From positions 310,001-374,000 of the forward strand of contig CAVYXF010000008.1 in the NCBI GenBank assembly GCA_963772335.1: DNA of 64,000 bases, read 5' to 3'. The notes below the pieces were generated by a model that made no database searches, was not told where the DNA came from, and saw only the letters and a list, made by a program, of their open reading frames with translations. Position numbers and translations under genes: made by a program. Positions 36,306-44,741 of this stretch are shown here, piece by piece. Origin of the DNA: CAVYXF01 sp963772335 (lineage in GTDB: Bacteria > Pseudomonadota > Alphaproteobacteria > Rhizobiales > Rhodomicrobiaceae). The stretch's first letter is position 1. Each line of letters begins with the position of its first letter.

Positions 36306-37756
36306 GCCGCCGCCTCCGCCCGCTTCGATGGCGGCTCCCGGTCACCCCCGCGCGAAACCTCCTCTTTCTGGCGCGCTTCCTCCAGCGAGCCGACCATATA
36401 GAGCGAGGACTCGCGCCAATCGTCGCAGGCGCCATCAAGGATCGCCTTACAGCCAGCAATCGTAACGGCGGTCGCGACCGAGCGCCCTGCCATGCCGGTG
36501 AAGGCCTCGGTCACCGCGAAGGGCTGGGTGAGGAAGCGCTGCAGCCGGCGTGCCCGGCCGACGATGCGGCGATCCTCCGCGCCGAGCTCCTCGAGGCCGA
36601 GCAGCGAAATCACATCCTGCAGTTCGCGGTAATGCTCGATCGCGCGGCGCACCTCCATGGCGATGCGCGCATGCTCATCCCCGACCACCAGCGGATCGAG
36701 CAGGATGGAGGAGGAAGCGATCGGGTCGATGGCCGGATACATGCCCTCTGCCGCCATGGCGCGCGAGAGCACCACCATGCTGTCGACATGGGCGGCGATG
36801 GTGGTCACGGCGGGGTCGGTGAAATCATCGGCCGGCACATAGACCGCCTCGATAGCCGTCACAGCCGCCCCGCCAACCGAGGCAATGCGCTCCTGAACCG
36901 CCGCGACCTCACTCGCCAGCGTCGGCTGATAGCCAACGCGCGAGGGCAGCCGCCCCAGGAGCCCCGACAACTCCGCCCCCGCCTGGACGAAGCGGAAGAT
37001 GTTGTCCATCAGCAGCAGCACGTTCTGGCGGCGCTCGTCGCGGAAATATTCGGCGATGGTGAGGGCGGTCATCGGCACGCGCCAGCGGGCGCCGGGCGGC
37101 TCGTTCATCTGGCCGTAGACGAGAACGGTGCGATCGAGGACGCCCGAGGCAGTCATGTCGAGCAGCATCTCGTGCCCCTCGCGCGAGCGCTCGCCGACCC
37201 CGGCGAACACCGAGATGCCCTGATAGCTGGCGACCATGGCGTGGATCAGCTCCATGACCAGCACGGTCTTGCCGACGCCGGCCCCGCCGAACATCGCCGC
37301 CTTGCCGCCCTGGGCGAGCGGCGCCAGCAGGTCGATCACCTTGATGCCGGTGGCGAACAGATCGGTGGACGGGCTTTGGGCGGAAAATGGCGGCGGTGCC
37401 CGATGGATCGGCCGCAACGGCACGTCGCCCGGCAGCGGGCCGCCCTTGTCCCCGATCCGGCCTGTCACGTCGAGCAAGCGGCCGAGCACCGCCTCACCGA
37501 CCGGAACCCGGACGGGTCCGCCGACACGCCGCGCCATATCTCCCCGGCGCAGTCCGGTGGTGGCCTGAAGCGCAATGGCGCGAACCGTGCGCTCGTCGAG
37601 ATGCGCCTGCACCTCGGCGATCACGGTGCGGTCCTCTGCACCGGCGATCTCCAGGGCATCGTCGATCGGCGGCAGGGGGCCGGTCACAAAGGCGACATCA
37701 AGGACGGCGCCGCGGATGGCAACGACCTCTCCCGCAAGTTCAGCCTCGGCTCGCAT
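36302..37756 (-). CDS. atpD: N-type ATPase subunit beta
   Basis: About 484 residues; the catalytic subunit. P-loop GGAGVGKTVLVMELIH, ERSREGHE, VLLLMDNIFRFVQAGAELSGLLGRLPSRVGYQPTL and the C-terminal helical domain. The GDMARRVGGPVRVPVGEAVLGR block is of the N-type rather than the housekeeping F1 type. The ATG at 37756 is preferred because AAGGA lies 7 bases before it; an ATG at 37786 has no site. It opens the nine-gene operon. A housekeeping F1Fo ATPase must be encoded elsewhere, since no delta gene is here. Confidence 0.93.
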   Translation of the reverse strand: MRAEAELAGEVVAIRGAVLDVAFVTGPLPPIDDALEIAGAEDRTVIAEVQAHLDERTVRAIALQATTGLRRGDMARRVGGPVRVPVGEAVLGRLLDVTGRIGDKGGPLPGDVPLRPIHRAPPPFSAQSPSTDLFATGIKVIDLLAPLAQGGKAAMFGGAGVGKTVLVMELIHAMVASYQGISVFAGVGERSREGHEMLLDMTASGVLDRTVLVYGQMNEPPGARWRVPMTALTIAEYFRDERRQNVLLLMDNIFRFVQAGAELSGLLGRLPSRVGYQPTLASEVAAVQERIASVGGAAVTAIEAVYVPADDFTDPAVTTIAAHVDSMVVLSRAMAAEGMYPAIDPIASSSILLDPLVVGDEHARIAMEVRRAIEHYRELQDVISLLGLEELGAEDRRIVGRARRLQRFLTQPFAVTEAFTGMAGRSVATAVTIAGCKAILDGACDDWRESSLYMVGSLEEARQKEEVSRGGDREPPSKRAEAAA

Positions 37757-37841
37757 GCGCTTATCCTTGTGCTCGATGACGAGCATGGGGCAGATCCGGT
37801 CCCGCCCATCTTATGGCTGAGGCAAATCCGACCGGCCGCCA

Positions 37842-37855
37842 TTGCGCTCGATCAA
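37842..37855 (-). promoter_or_regulatory. Fnr/FixK-type box upstream of the N-ATPase operon
   Basis: TTGCGCTCGATCAA on the plus strand (TTGATCGAGCGCAA in the direction of transcription) fits TTG[A/C]-N6-[T/G]CAA and shares 12 of 14 bases with the box before the CBS/mgtA genes. A weak -10-like CATAAG at 37810-37815 would put transcription start near 37803 and the box at about -42 to -46, compatible with class II activation of atpD. No other strong promoter is seen in this gap. Confidence 0.5.
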
Positions 37856-37984
37856 GGACGGCCCCGCATCGGTAATTGGTAAACGGAAGCCAGAGACGCT
37901 TCTAGCCTCTGGCGGCGCCGCTGCCAAATTACCGGTGTGTAAAGGACGACGGCCGCCGTCTACTCGCATTTCGTTTATGTCGGC

Positions 37985-38785
37985 TTAGAGTGACGGGCCG
38001 GAAAAACTCATGAGGAATTTGCGCAGAGCCGCGCGAAACTCAATGACATGCTGGCTCCGGCTTACCCCCTTCGCAGTGATCGCGACCAACTCCGCGCCGG
38101 GGATCAGTGTGGCGAGACGCTCGGCGTGGTCGAACGGATGCAGAAGGTCGCGCCCGGTGCCGATCACGAGCGTCGGTACGCTAAGTCTTGCGACCTGATC
38201 CAGCGTAACGCCCGGACCGTCGCAAGCGATGCGGCTTAACAGGGATGCCGTGATCGGCTGCGGCGCACGCTCGAAGAAACCGCGGAGCGAGGTGAGATTA
38301 TCAGGCGCTTCCCGCTCCAGGAGCGCAGAAGTCTCGGTCCGATCGAAGCGGGCCCGGGCCTCCTCCGGCGGGAAGCGCGCGAGGAGATCGCCAACTTCGG
38401 CGTAGGGCCGCATATTGTCGGGCGCATCGTCGACGAGCCATGCCGGACGTGCAAGCACGAGCGCGCTCACCAGATCGAGGCGGGTCACGGCGAGCCGCAA
38501 CGCAATTGCCGCCCCCATGGAGATGCCGCCGATCACCACGGGCGCGAGGCTCTTGGCCTCGATCATCTCCGCGACGTCACCTGAGAAGGTTGCGATGCTG
38601 AACGCCTTGGCATCGCCCGGCTCGGAAAGGCCATGCCCCCTGCATTCGAGCGTCATACGTCGGAATGGCACGTCGGTAGGAAAGACTTCGCCGGTCTGGA
38701 AGGCGTCGCCGCAAAGCCCGTGCTGGAAAACGAAAGGCGCACCCTCGCCACTTTCGACCAAGTTGAGGTGCGGCCGGGACGTCAC
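37985..38785 (-). CDS. Alpha/beta hydrolase (enol-lactonase-like)
   Basis: A 266-residue hydrolase. The oxyanion region is VFQHGLCGDAFQT, the nucleophile elbow is GGISMGAAIAL (Ser), and the acid is in VIGTGRDLLHP. The His is probably in SQHVIEF near the C-terminus. It starts with GTG at 38785 in a GTGA overlap with the TIM-barrel gene, so it belongs to the sugar operon. A lactonase or esterase acting on an oxidised sugar is a fair guess, no more. Confidence 0.82.
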   Translation of the reverse strand: MTSRPHLNLVESGEGAPFVFQHGLCGDAFQTGEVFPTDVPFRRMTLECRGHGLSEPGDAKAFSIATFSGDVAEMIEAKSLAPVVIGGISMGAAIALRLAVTRLDLVSALVLARPAWLVDDAPDNMRPYAEVGDLLARFPPEEARARFDRTETSALLEREAPDNLTSLRGFFERAPQPITASLLSRIACDGPGVTLDQVARLSVPTLVIGTGRDLLHPFDHAERLATLIPGAELVAITAKGVSRSQHVIEFRAALRKFLMSFSGPSL

Positions 38786-39636
38786 GGGCGCTGCTCCTTT
38801 GCCGTAAAGCCGGCCGCTGCCATCGCGCTTTGCAGAAAACGGGCGACTTCTGGCGCCTCCTCCGCGGCGAGCCCATGGGTGATCAGCGGCCCATCAAAGC
38901 CGTTCCCCTTGAGCTGGCGCAGATAATGCACAAAGTCGATCACGCCCTTGCCGGCGGTGGCGAACGCGCCGTCAGCCGTGCGGTCCTTCGCATGCGCCAT
39001 GACGATGCGATCGCCCAGCGCCCAGATCGCCTCGGAAATGATGCGGTGCTTTTCGTCTGCCGGCTCGGTTTCGACCAGATTGGCCGGGTCGATCACGATA
39101 TTGAGCCGATGGCTCCTCATGTCGTCGAGAAGGCGGCGGGCCCGGGAGGCGGAATCGACAACATTGGCCCGCTCCGGCTCGATGCCGAGATCGACATTGC
39201 ACTCCTCGGCAATAGTCAGCGCCACTTCCATGCTGGAATGGAGGTCGCGCCAGGCCTCCGGCGTGTGATTGTCGGGATGCGCGCGCCATTGGTCGTCCGG
39301 GTCGCGTGTGCCGGTGCACAGCGTAACAAGTCCCGTGCCCATGACGCGAGCGGCCTGCGCGATCACGCGGAGGCTGGCATGCCCGCGCTCGCGGACGGCA
39401 GGATCGGGATGGATCATGTTGTAGGTCGCCGAGACCGCGGCGAGACGCACCCCGCTCGCCTTCGCGGCCGCGCTAACGGCTTGCGCGACGTCCTCCGGAA
39501 TAGCATCCGGCATAGATGGCAGGCCCGAGCAGGCCATGTTGTACTGCACGGTCTCGTAGCCCGCCGCCCGCGCCGCCTGCAGAACGGCGGACGGCTCGTG
39601 GCCCGGAAACGTCTTGGCGAAAATGCCGAGCTGCAT
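38782..39636 (-). CDS. Xylose-isomerase-like TIM-barrel (sugar phosphate isomerase/epimerase family) protein
   Basis: About 284 residues. Start MQLGIFAKTFPGHEPSAVLQ and later the metal-binding blocks LGIEPERANVVDSA (Glu), IVIDPANLVE (Asp) and MAHAKDRTAD (His). This fold covers sugar epimerases, ketoisomerases and inosose dehydratases. The ATG overlaps the stop of the MocA-type gene (TGATG), which shows that the large open frame joining the two is an artefact of a frame break in the upstream gene, not a fusion. Confidence 0.85.
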   Translation of the reverse strand: MQLGIFAKTFPGHEPSAVLQAARAAGYETVQYNMACSGLPSMPDAIPEDVAQAVSAAAKASGVRLAAVSATYNMIHPDPAVRERGHASLRVIAQAARVMGTGLVTLCTGTRDPDDQWRAHPDNHTPEAWRDLHSSMEVALTIAEECNVDLGIEPERANVVDSASRARRLLDDMRSHRLNIVIDPANLVETEPADEKHRIISEAIWALGDRIVMAHAKDRTADGAFATAGKGVIDFVHYLRQLKGNGFDGPLITHGLAAEEAPEVARFLQSAMAAAGFTAKEQRP

Positions 39637-40713
39637 CAGATCTCTCCCGAAACATCGGCGAGCTGGACCCGGCGGCCGCTTCGCGCCAATTCCGCGATCG
39701 CCGCCATCGCCCGCACCGAAGCGAGGCCATCCTCGATATCGGCGCCGCGCATCGGCGCTCCATCCAGGATGGTATCGGCGAAGCCTTCGAGCTGACGGCG
39801 GTAGAAGTGACCGTCGGCGCCCAAGAACCCGCGTCGTTGCCCCGGTGCTTTCGTGGAAGATGTCCACCTCGCTGCTCTTATAATACCAGGGATTGTAGGT
39901 CTTGCCGATGACGCTGCCGTTCTGCCCGTAAATCTGAAAGCCTTCGTGCCAGTCCATGCGCACCGCCACGGTCAGGTCGAGATGGCCGAGCGCGCCGCTC
40001 GCAAATTCGACATCGACGAACCAGCAATAGGCGCCGAAACGCTCGCTAACACGCGCCTCGACGCTGACGATGCCGCCAGCCAGGAAGCGCGCGGTATCCA
40101 CCAGATGGCTGCCATGCGCGAGCATGTAGTAGCGCCGCAGGTCAGCCTTGGGATTGCCGGCGGGCCTCTTGGCCGAGGCGCTGGTGATGATGAGGGGCTG
40201 GACGGCGTCGGTCATGGCGTAGCGATGGGTCGAGTCGCAATACCAGGCCTTGAGCGCCAGCATCTCCCCCATTTCCGCAGCGATGAAAGCCTTGGCCGCT
40301 TCGATGCCGGCGTCGAACCGCTTCATGTGGCCGACCTGAAACACGCGGCCGGAGCGCTGAACAATGGCGCGCAGGCGCTGCACTTCATCGATAGCAACGC
40401 CAACCGGCTTTTCGCACAGCACATGCTTGCCGGCCTCGAGTGCGGCGATCGAGGCGGGCACGTGATAGGCGTCCGATGTTGCAATGATCACCGCCTCGAG
40501 GCTGTGATCGGCAAGCATCGCCGCGTAATCGCTGTACGTCCGCTCGGGCGCATGCGTCCACTTCATGCGCTCCAGGAGGTCGGGCGCGACATCGCAGATC
40601 GCGTAGAGGTCGGCATTGCGGGCCTTCGTGCAGCTTTCCAGATGGCCCGCCTGAGCGATCGGGCCGCAGCCGAGCACACCAACCTTCAGCCGCCGCGTCT
40701 CTTTATGAACCAT
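39636..40713 (-). CDS. Gfo/Idh/MocA family oxidoreductase, one apparent frame break
   Basis: NAD(P)-dependent sugar dehydrogenase type. N-terminal Rossmann motif VGVLGCGPIAQAGH, the EKPVGV motif (AGKHVLCEKPVGVA), then the C-terminal beta-sheet domain with ARFLAGGIVSVEARV. Near 39818-39823 the frame shifts; the next frame continues with ADGHFYRRQLEGFADTILDG to LADVSGEI and a stop overlapping the TIM-barrel ATG. Removing one base gives about 358 residues, normal for the family. The substrate is unknown; the ROK kinase and epimerase-like partners point to a sugar or cyclitol. Confidence 0.85.
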
Positions 40714-40784
40714 GCCCTCTTCCCGGTGGCATCAAGCACCAACATCGTTGCCGTTGCCGCGCGGGTGCACAAACGCGCTGGCGC

Positions 40785-41675
40785 CTACGCATCCCGCTGG
40801 CCGACGACCGCCAACGCGCCTTGGAGCACAGCCTGCCAGCCGAGCGCCGCCCGGACAAGCCGCTTGCGCGGGGGATCGAACATCGGGGAAAGCCGCCGCC
40901 GCGTCGCCGCGAACAGCTCCTCGACCGGGAAATCCGCCATGTCAATCACCCCGCCGCCGATGACCGCGACATCCGGATCGAACAGCGTCATGCCCGACGC
41001 GATCGCGAGCGCCTGATCCTCGACGAAAGTGGTCAGCGCCGCATCCAGCTCGGGCGAGGCCTTGCGGTCGGTGAAGAGACGGTCGATCCTCACCCGATGC
41101 CGCTGCGCCAGATCGCGCAGAACAATCCCGGATGCATAGGCCTCGATGCAGTCTCGACCCCCGCATGCGCACGACCGTCCGTCCCCTCGCACCGGGATAT
41201 GGCCGAGCTGCATAGCAAAATCGCCGCCCTTTTGCGGCCGGCCGCCCTTGAGAAACGCTGCACCGATCCCGGTCCCGAAGAACACGCCGAGCACGAGATC
41301 GCTTCCCTTCGCACTGCCTGCCGCCCACTCGCCGAGCAGCAGCAGCGCTCCGTCATGCTCCAGCCAGACCGGCAGGCCGCTCGCCTCAGCGAGTTCATCG
41401 GCTAAGGGAAGTCCATGCAGGGAAGGAATGTTGGGCGCATCGATCACCGCCCGGCGCGACGCGTCGAGCGGCCCCGGAATACCGACCACGATGCCGGCCG
41501 GCTGAAACTCAGTGCTGAGCTCGGCGATACGCCTCGCCAGAACCGTGACCGGGTCCGACAACAGACACTCAGCCGGGATTGCCGACAGGGCGCTGCCCCG
41601 GCCCGCCTGGTCCACTTGGCCAAAGCGCAGATTTGTGCCCCCGATGTCGACGACGATGTAACTCGGTGGGGTCAC
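40785..41675 (-). CDS. ROK family sugar kinase (AlsK-like)
   Basis: A 296-residue kinase. ATP motif VVDIGGTNLRFG, phosphate motif GVFFGTGIGAAFLKGG, catalytic Asp in LEHDGALLLLGEW, and the zinc cluster with three Cys in SCACGGRDCIEAY following GHIPV. E. coli allose kinase AlsK is the nearest named relative in style. It starts the operon ROK - MocA - TIM barrel - hydrolase and is divergent from the sugar ABC importer. Confidence 0.88.
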   Translation of the reverse strand: MTPPSYIVVDIGGTNLRFGQVDQAGRGSALSAIPAECLLSDPVTVLARRIAELSTEFQPAGIVVGIPGPLDASRRAVIDAPNIPSLHGLPLADELAEASGLPVWLEHDGALLLLGEWAAGSAKGSDLVLGVFFGTGIGAAFLKGGRPQKGGDFAMQLGHIPVRGDGRSCACGGRDCIEAYASGIVLRDLAQRHRVRIDRLFTDRKASPELDAALTTFVEDQALAIASGMTLFDPDVAVIGGGVIDMADFPVEELFAATRRRLSPMFDPPRKRLVRAALGWQAVLQGALAVVGQRDA

Positions 41676-41815
41676 GGCGGATTCGGGGCTCGTAACGTAA
41701 TGGCTTCGCTAAAAGTTTCGGCTTTCGGCTTCAGGGCCAAGACGTGTAGAGTAACGGCCAAAGAGGGGCCGGTCTACGGCCCTGTTGCGCCGCTCAGGCG
41801 CGGGGTAGGGAAGCG

Positions 41816-42559
41816 ATGCCCAGTCTGGTCGAACTCGTCGACGTAACCAAATCGTTCGGCGCCGTAAGAGCGCTGGACGGCGTGTCGATGCAGGTCTCGG
41901 CCGGCGAGGTCGTCGGGCTAATGGGCGACAACGGAGCCGGCAAATCGACGCTGGTGAAGATCCTTGCCGGAAACTATCTCCCGACCTCCGGACAATGTCT
42001 GATCGACGGCCATCCGGTCGTGTTTACAAAGCCGGTCGAAGCCCGCAATGCCGGCATCGAGATCGTCTATCAGGACCTTGCCCTGTGCAACAATCTCACG
42101 GCCGCGAACAATGTTTTCCTCGGGCGCGAAATCACTCAGGGCTGGGGTCCTTTCAAGGTTCTCGACGATGCCGCGATGAACGACCGCGCGTCCGCCCTGT
42201 TCAAGGAGCTGCAATCGGAGACGCGGCCGAGGGATCTGGTCGAGCGCATGTCCGGCGGCCAGCGCCAGGCGGTGGCGATTGCGCGCACGCGCCTCGCCAA
42301 GGCCAAGCTGGTGCTGATGGACGAGCCGACCGCCGCCATCAGCGTGCGCCAGGTTGCCGAGGTGCTGGCCCTGATCCGCAAATTGAAGCAGCAGGGCCAT
42401 GCCGTCATCCTGATCAGCCACCGCATGCCCGACGTGTTCGAGGTTTGCGACCGCATCGTGGTGATGCGCAGGGGACGCAAGGTGGCGGACAAGCTGATCG
42501 CGGAAACCTCGCCCGAGGAGGTCACCGGGCTGATCACCGGAGCGCTGCAAAATGCCTAG
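41816..42559 (+). CDS. Sugar ABC transporter ATP-binding protein, single domain (FrcA-like)
   Basis: A 247-residue ATPase with one nucleotide-binding domain, unlike the two-domain RbsA. Walker A GDNGAGKST, signature MSGGQRQAVAIART, Walker B LVLMDEPTAAIS (S where the family usually has L), switch ISHRMPDVF. The FrcA type is common in alphaproteobacteria for fructose, ribose and related sugars. AGGGAAGCG lies before the ATG. First gene of the importer operon. Confidence 0.9.
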   Translation: MPSLVELVDVTKSFGAVRALDGVSMQVSAGEVVGLMGDNGAGKSTLVKILAGNYLPTSGQCLIDGHPVVFTKPVEARNAGIEIVYQDLALCNNLTAANNVFLGREITQGWGPFKVLDDAAMNDRASALFKELQSETRPRDLVERMSGGQRQAVAIARTRLAKAKLVLMDEPTAAISVRQVAEVLALIRKLKQQGHAVILISHRMPDVFEVCDRIVVMRRGRKVADKLIAETSPEEVTGLITGALQNA

Positions 42560-42574
42560 ACAAGTGCCTCGCTC

Positions 42575-43594
42575 ATGCTGAAATTTTCCAGGAACGCCCG
42601 GCCAGCGCAGTCGATCGAGGAGATCCTCAACGCGCCCGGCCGCACATTCGCGAGCCGCTTGTTCACCAGCCAGGAGTTCTGGATCACCGTTGCAGTGCTG
42701 GCAATCGGACTGGTCGTGGCCCAGATCGCCCCGCGCTTCGGCTCCGCCAGCAACCTCAGCAACGTCCTTCAGAATTCATGCTTCATCGGCATTCTGGCGC
42801 TCGGCATGACGCCGGTCATCGTCTCAGGCGGCATCGACATCTCGATCGGATCGGTGCTGGGCCTTTGCGGCGTCTCATTCGGCATTCTGCTTAACTCGGG
42901 CCTGCCGCTCTCCGTCGGCATTGCGCTGACGCTATTGCTGGGCGCGGCGATTGGCGGCCTGAACGGCTTTCTGATCGCCTATCTGCGCCTGCCGCCGTTC
43001 ATCGTCACGCTGGGCATGCTTAGCATCGGCCGAGGCGCTGCCTTGATCGTCAGCGGAAATCAGGTGGTCTACACCTTCGGGCAGGCTGAGGCCGGGCTCT
43101 TCGCGCTGGGCGGGGGCAAGATCTTCGGCATCGGTAATGTCGTCTTCGCGCTGGTAGCCTTCGCACTCATTCTGCATTTCCTCCTGCGCAAGACACAGTG
43201 GGGCCGATATGTGCAGGCGATCGGCGGCAATGAACGGGCTGCCCGGCTGACCGGCATTCCGGTCAAGATCGTCAAAATGTCGGTCTATATGTTTGCCGGA
43301 CTGATGGCCGCGGTAACGAGCGTGTTTCTCGTGGGCTGGCTCGGTTCGGTGACCAACGCGCTCGGCCAGGGCGACGAGCTTCGCGTGATCGCCTCGACCG
43401 TAATCGGCGGAGCCAGTCTCGCTGGCGGCTATGGCACCGCCTACGGCGCCGCCATTGGCGCATTGCTGATCGAAGTTATCCGCAATGCGCTGCTTCTGGC
43501 CGGGGTGAATCCGTTCTGGCAGGGCATCTTCGTGGGATCCTGTATTCTCCTGGCGGTTCTGTTGCAGCGCATCCAGGTGACCGAGGAAGAGTAG
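42575..43594 (+). CDS. Sugar ABC transporter permease (RbsC/FrcC-like)
   Basis: A 339-residue membrane protein with about ten hydrophobic segments. The family motifs are GMTPVIVSGGIDISIGSVLGL, LRLPPFIVTLGML, and the coupling-loop region ERAARLTGIPVKIVKMSVYMFAG. The C-terminus has GGASLAGGYGTAYGA. It lies 15 bases after the ATPase gene and 40 bases before the binding-protein gene on the same strand. Confidence 0.92.
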   Translation: MLKFSRNARPAQSIEEILNAPGRTFASRLFTSQEFWITVAVLAIGLVVAQIAPRFGSASNLSNVLQNSCFIGILALGMTPVIVSGGIDISIGSVLGLCGVSFGILLNSGLPLSVGIALTLLLGAAIGGLNGFLIAYLRLPPFIVTLGMLSIGRGAALIVSGNQVVYTFGQAEAGLFALGGGKIFGIGNVVFALVAFALILHFLLRKTQWGRYVQAIGGNERAARLTGIPVKIVKMSVYMFAGLMAAVTSVFLVGWLGSVTNALGQGDELRVIASTVIGGASLAGGYGTAYGAAIGALLIEVIRNALLLAGVNPFWQGIFVGSCILLAVLLQRIQVTEEE

Positions 43595-43634
43595 AATCGA
43601 CGACAGTAATCAAAGCGAACTAGGGAGATTGAGG

Positions 43635-44633
43635 ATGAAGGGTTTCAAGACAGCATTTCTGGCGACCGCCGCGGTGCTGGCGCTGGGTTGCACGTCGGCA
43701 TCGAGCGCCGAGACCAAGCAGATTGCGATGGTTTTCAAGGTCATCAACAACGCCTTCACGCCGCCGCTGCAAAAGGGGTGCGCCGATGCCGCCAAGGACT
43801 TGAAGGTGACCTGCACGTTCATGGGGCCGACCGAATATAACGAGGCCGAGGAAGTGCAGATGGTGCAGGACATGATCCAGAAGGGCGTGGACGGGCTTGC
43901 GGTCTCCGCGGCCAATCCGAAGGCGATGGCGCGCGTGCTGCAGCAGGCCAAGCAGAAGGGTATTCCGGTGGTGATGTTTGATTCCGACGTCCTTCCCGAA
44001 GATGCCGGCGTCCGTCTGACCTTCATCGGCACCGACAATTACGAGTTCGGCGCGGAATTGGCGAAGAAGGTCATGGCCGACAAGCCGAAGGGCGGCACCG
44101 TCTGCATCCAGTCCGGCGCGCCGGCCTCGCTGAACCTGAACGACCGTATTCAAGGCATCCGCGACACGCTCGCCGGCGCTCCCAAGAGCGCTCCGGTGAA
44201 GCAGCTCACCGGCCAGAACGGCTGGACCGAGGCGCCCGGCTGCCCGGTCTACAACAATGATGATATCCGGCTGGCGGCCCAGCAGGTGAACGACGTCTTC
44301 ACCGCCAATCCCAAGCTCGATGCGTTCATCGCCGTGGGTGGCTGGGCCCAGTATGCGCCGCAGGCTTATCGGCAGGCCGTGGAGCTGCAGAAGGACCGCG
44401 TCGCAAAGAAGGATCTGGTCATCTCCTTCGGCGACAATTTCGAGCCGCAAATGCCGCTGCTGAAGGCCGGGCTGAGCCACTACAATATCGGCCAGCGGCC
44501 CTATGACATGGCCTACACTGCCGTGAAGTCGCTGGTCGATGTGTTTGCGGGCAAGAAGCTGGAGCCCTCGATCGTCACCGGCGTTGAAGTGTGCACGCCC
44601 GAGACCGCAGATACATGCGGGAAAGCAAAGTAG
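43635..44633 (+). CDS. Sugar-binding periplasmic protein (RbsB/FrcB-like)
   Basis: About 332 residues. The signal peptide MKGFKTAFLATAAVLALGC with ASSA-E cleavage is clear; the Cys is not in a good lipobox. The mature part has MVFKVINNAFTPPLQKG and QMVQDMIQKGVDGLAVSAAN, hallmark segments of type I binding proteins. Four Cys may form disulfides. GAGATTGAGG precedes ATG 43635. It ends the operon, with a strong hairpin just downstream. Confidence 0.9.
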   Translation: MKGFKTAFLATAAVLALGCTSASSAETKQIAMVFKVINNAFTPPLQKGCADAAKDLKVTCTFMGPTEYNEAEEVQMVQDMIQKGVDGLAVSAANPKAMARVLQQAKQKGIPVVMFDSDVLPEDAGVRLTFIGTDNYEFGAELAKKVMADKPKGGTVCIQSGAPASLNLNDRIQGIRDTLAGAPKSAPVKQLTGQNGWTEAPGCPVYNNDDIRLAAQQVNDVFTANPKLDAFIAVGGWAQYAPQAYRQAVELQKDRVAKKDLVISFGDNFEPQMPLLKAGLSHYNIGQRPYDMAYTAVKSLVDVFAGKKLEPSIVTGVEVCTPETADTCGKAK

Positions 44634-44641
44634 GGCTATTG

Positions 44642-44670
44642 GGAAGGGGGAGACGTCTCTTCCCCCTTCC
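44642..44670 (+). terminator. Hairpin terminator after the sugar importer
   Basis: GGAAGGGGGA and TCCCCCTTCC form a 10-base stem closed by GACGTCTCT, 8 bases after the stop of the binding-protein gene. The sequence after it is T/C-rich but has no long T run on either strand, so it may need help from Rho or act on stability. It sits between converging genes. Confidence 0.65.
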
Positions 44671-44741
44671 TTCTCATCGCCTGGCGGCCTCTTCTTGACG
44701 AGCACATGATCAAGGCGAAGGCGCAGCGACGCGCCTCTAAC

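Noticed and set aside
38782..40713. Apparent 643-residue fusion of a MocA dehydrogenase and a TIM-barrel enzyme
   Set aside because: The last third of the dehydrogenase is found in another frame ending in a TGATG overlap with the barrel gene; the joined frame contains about 50 nonsense residues between the two.
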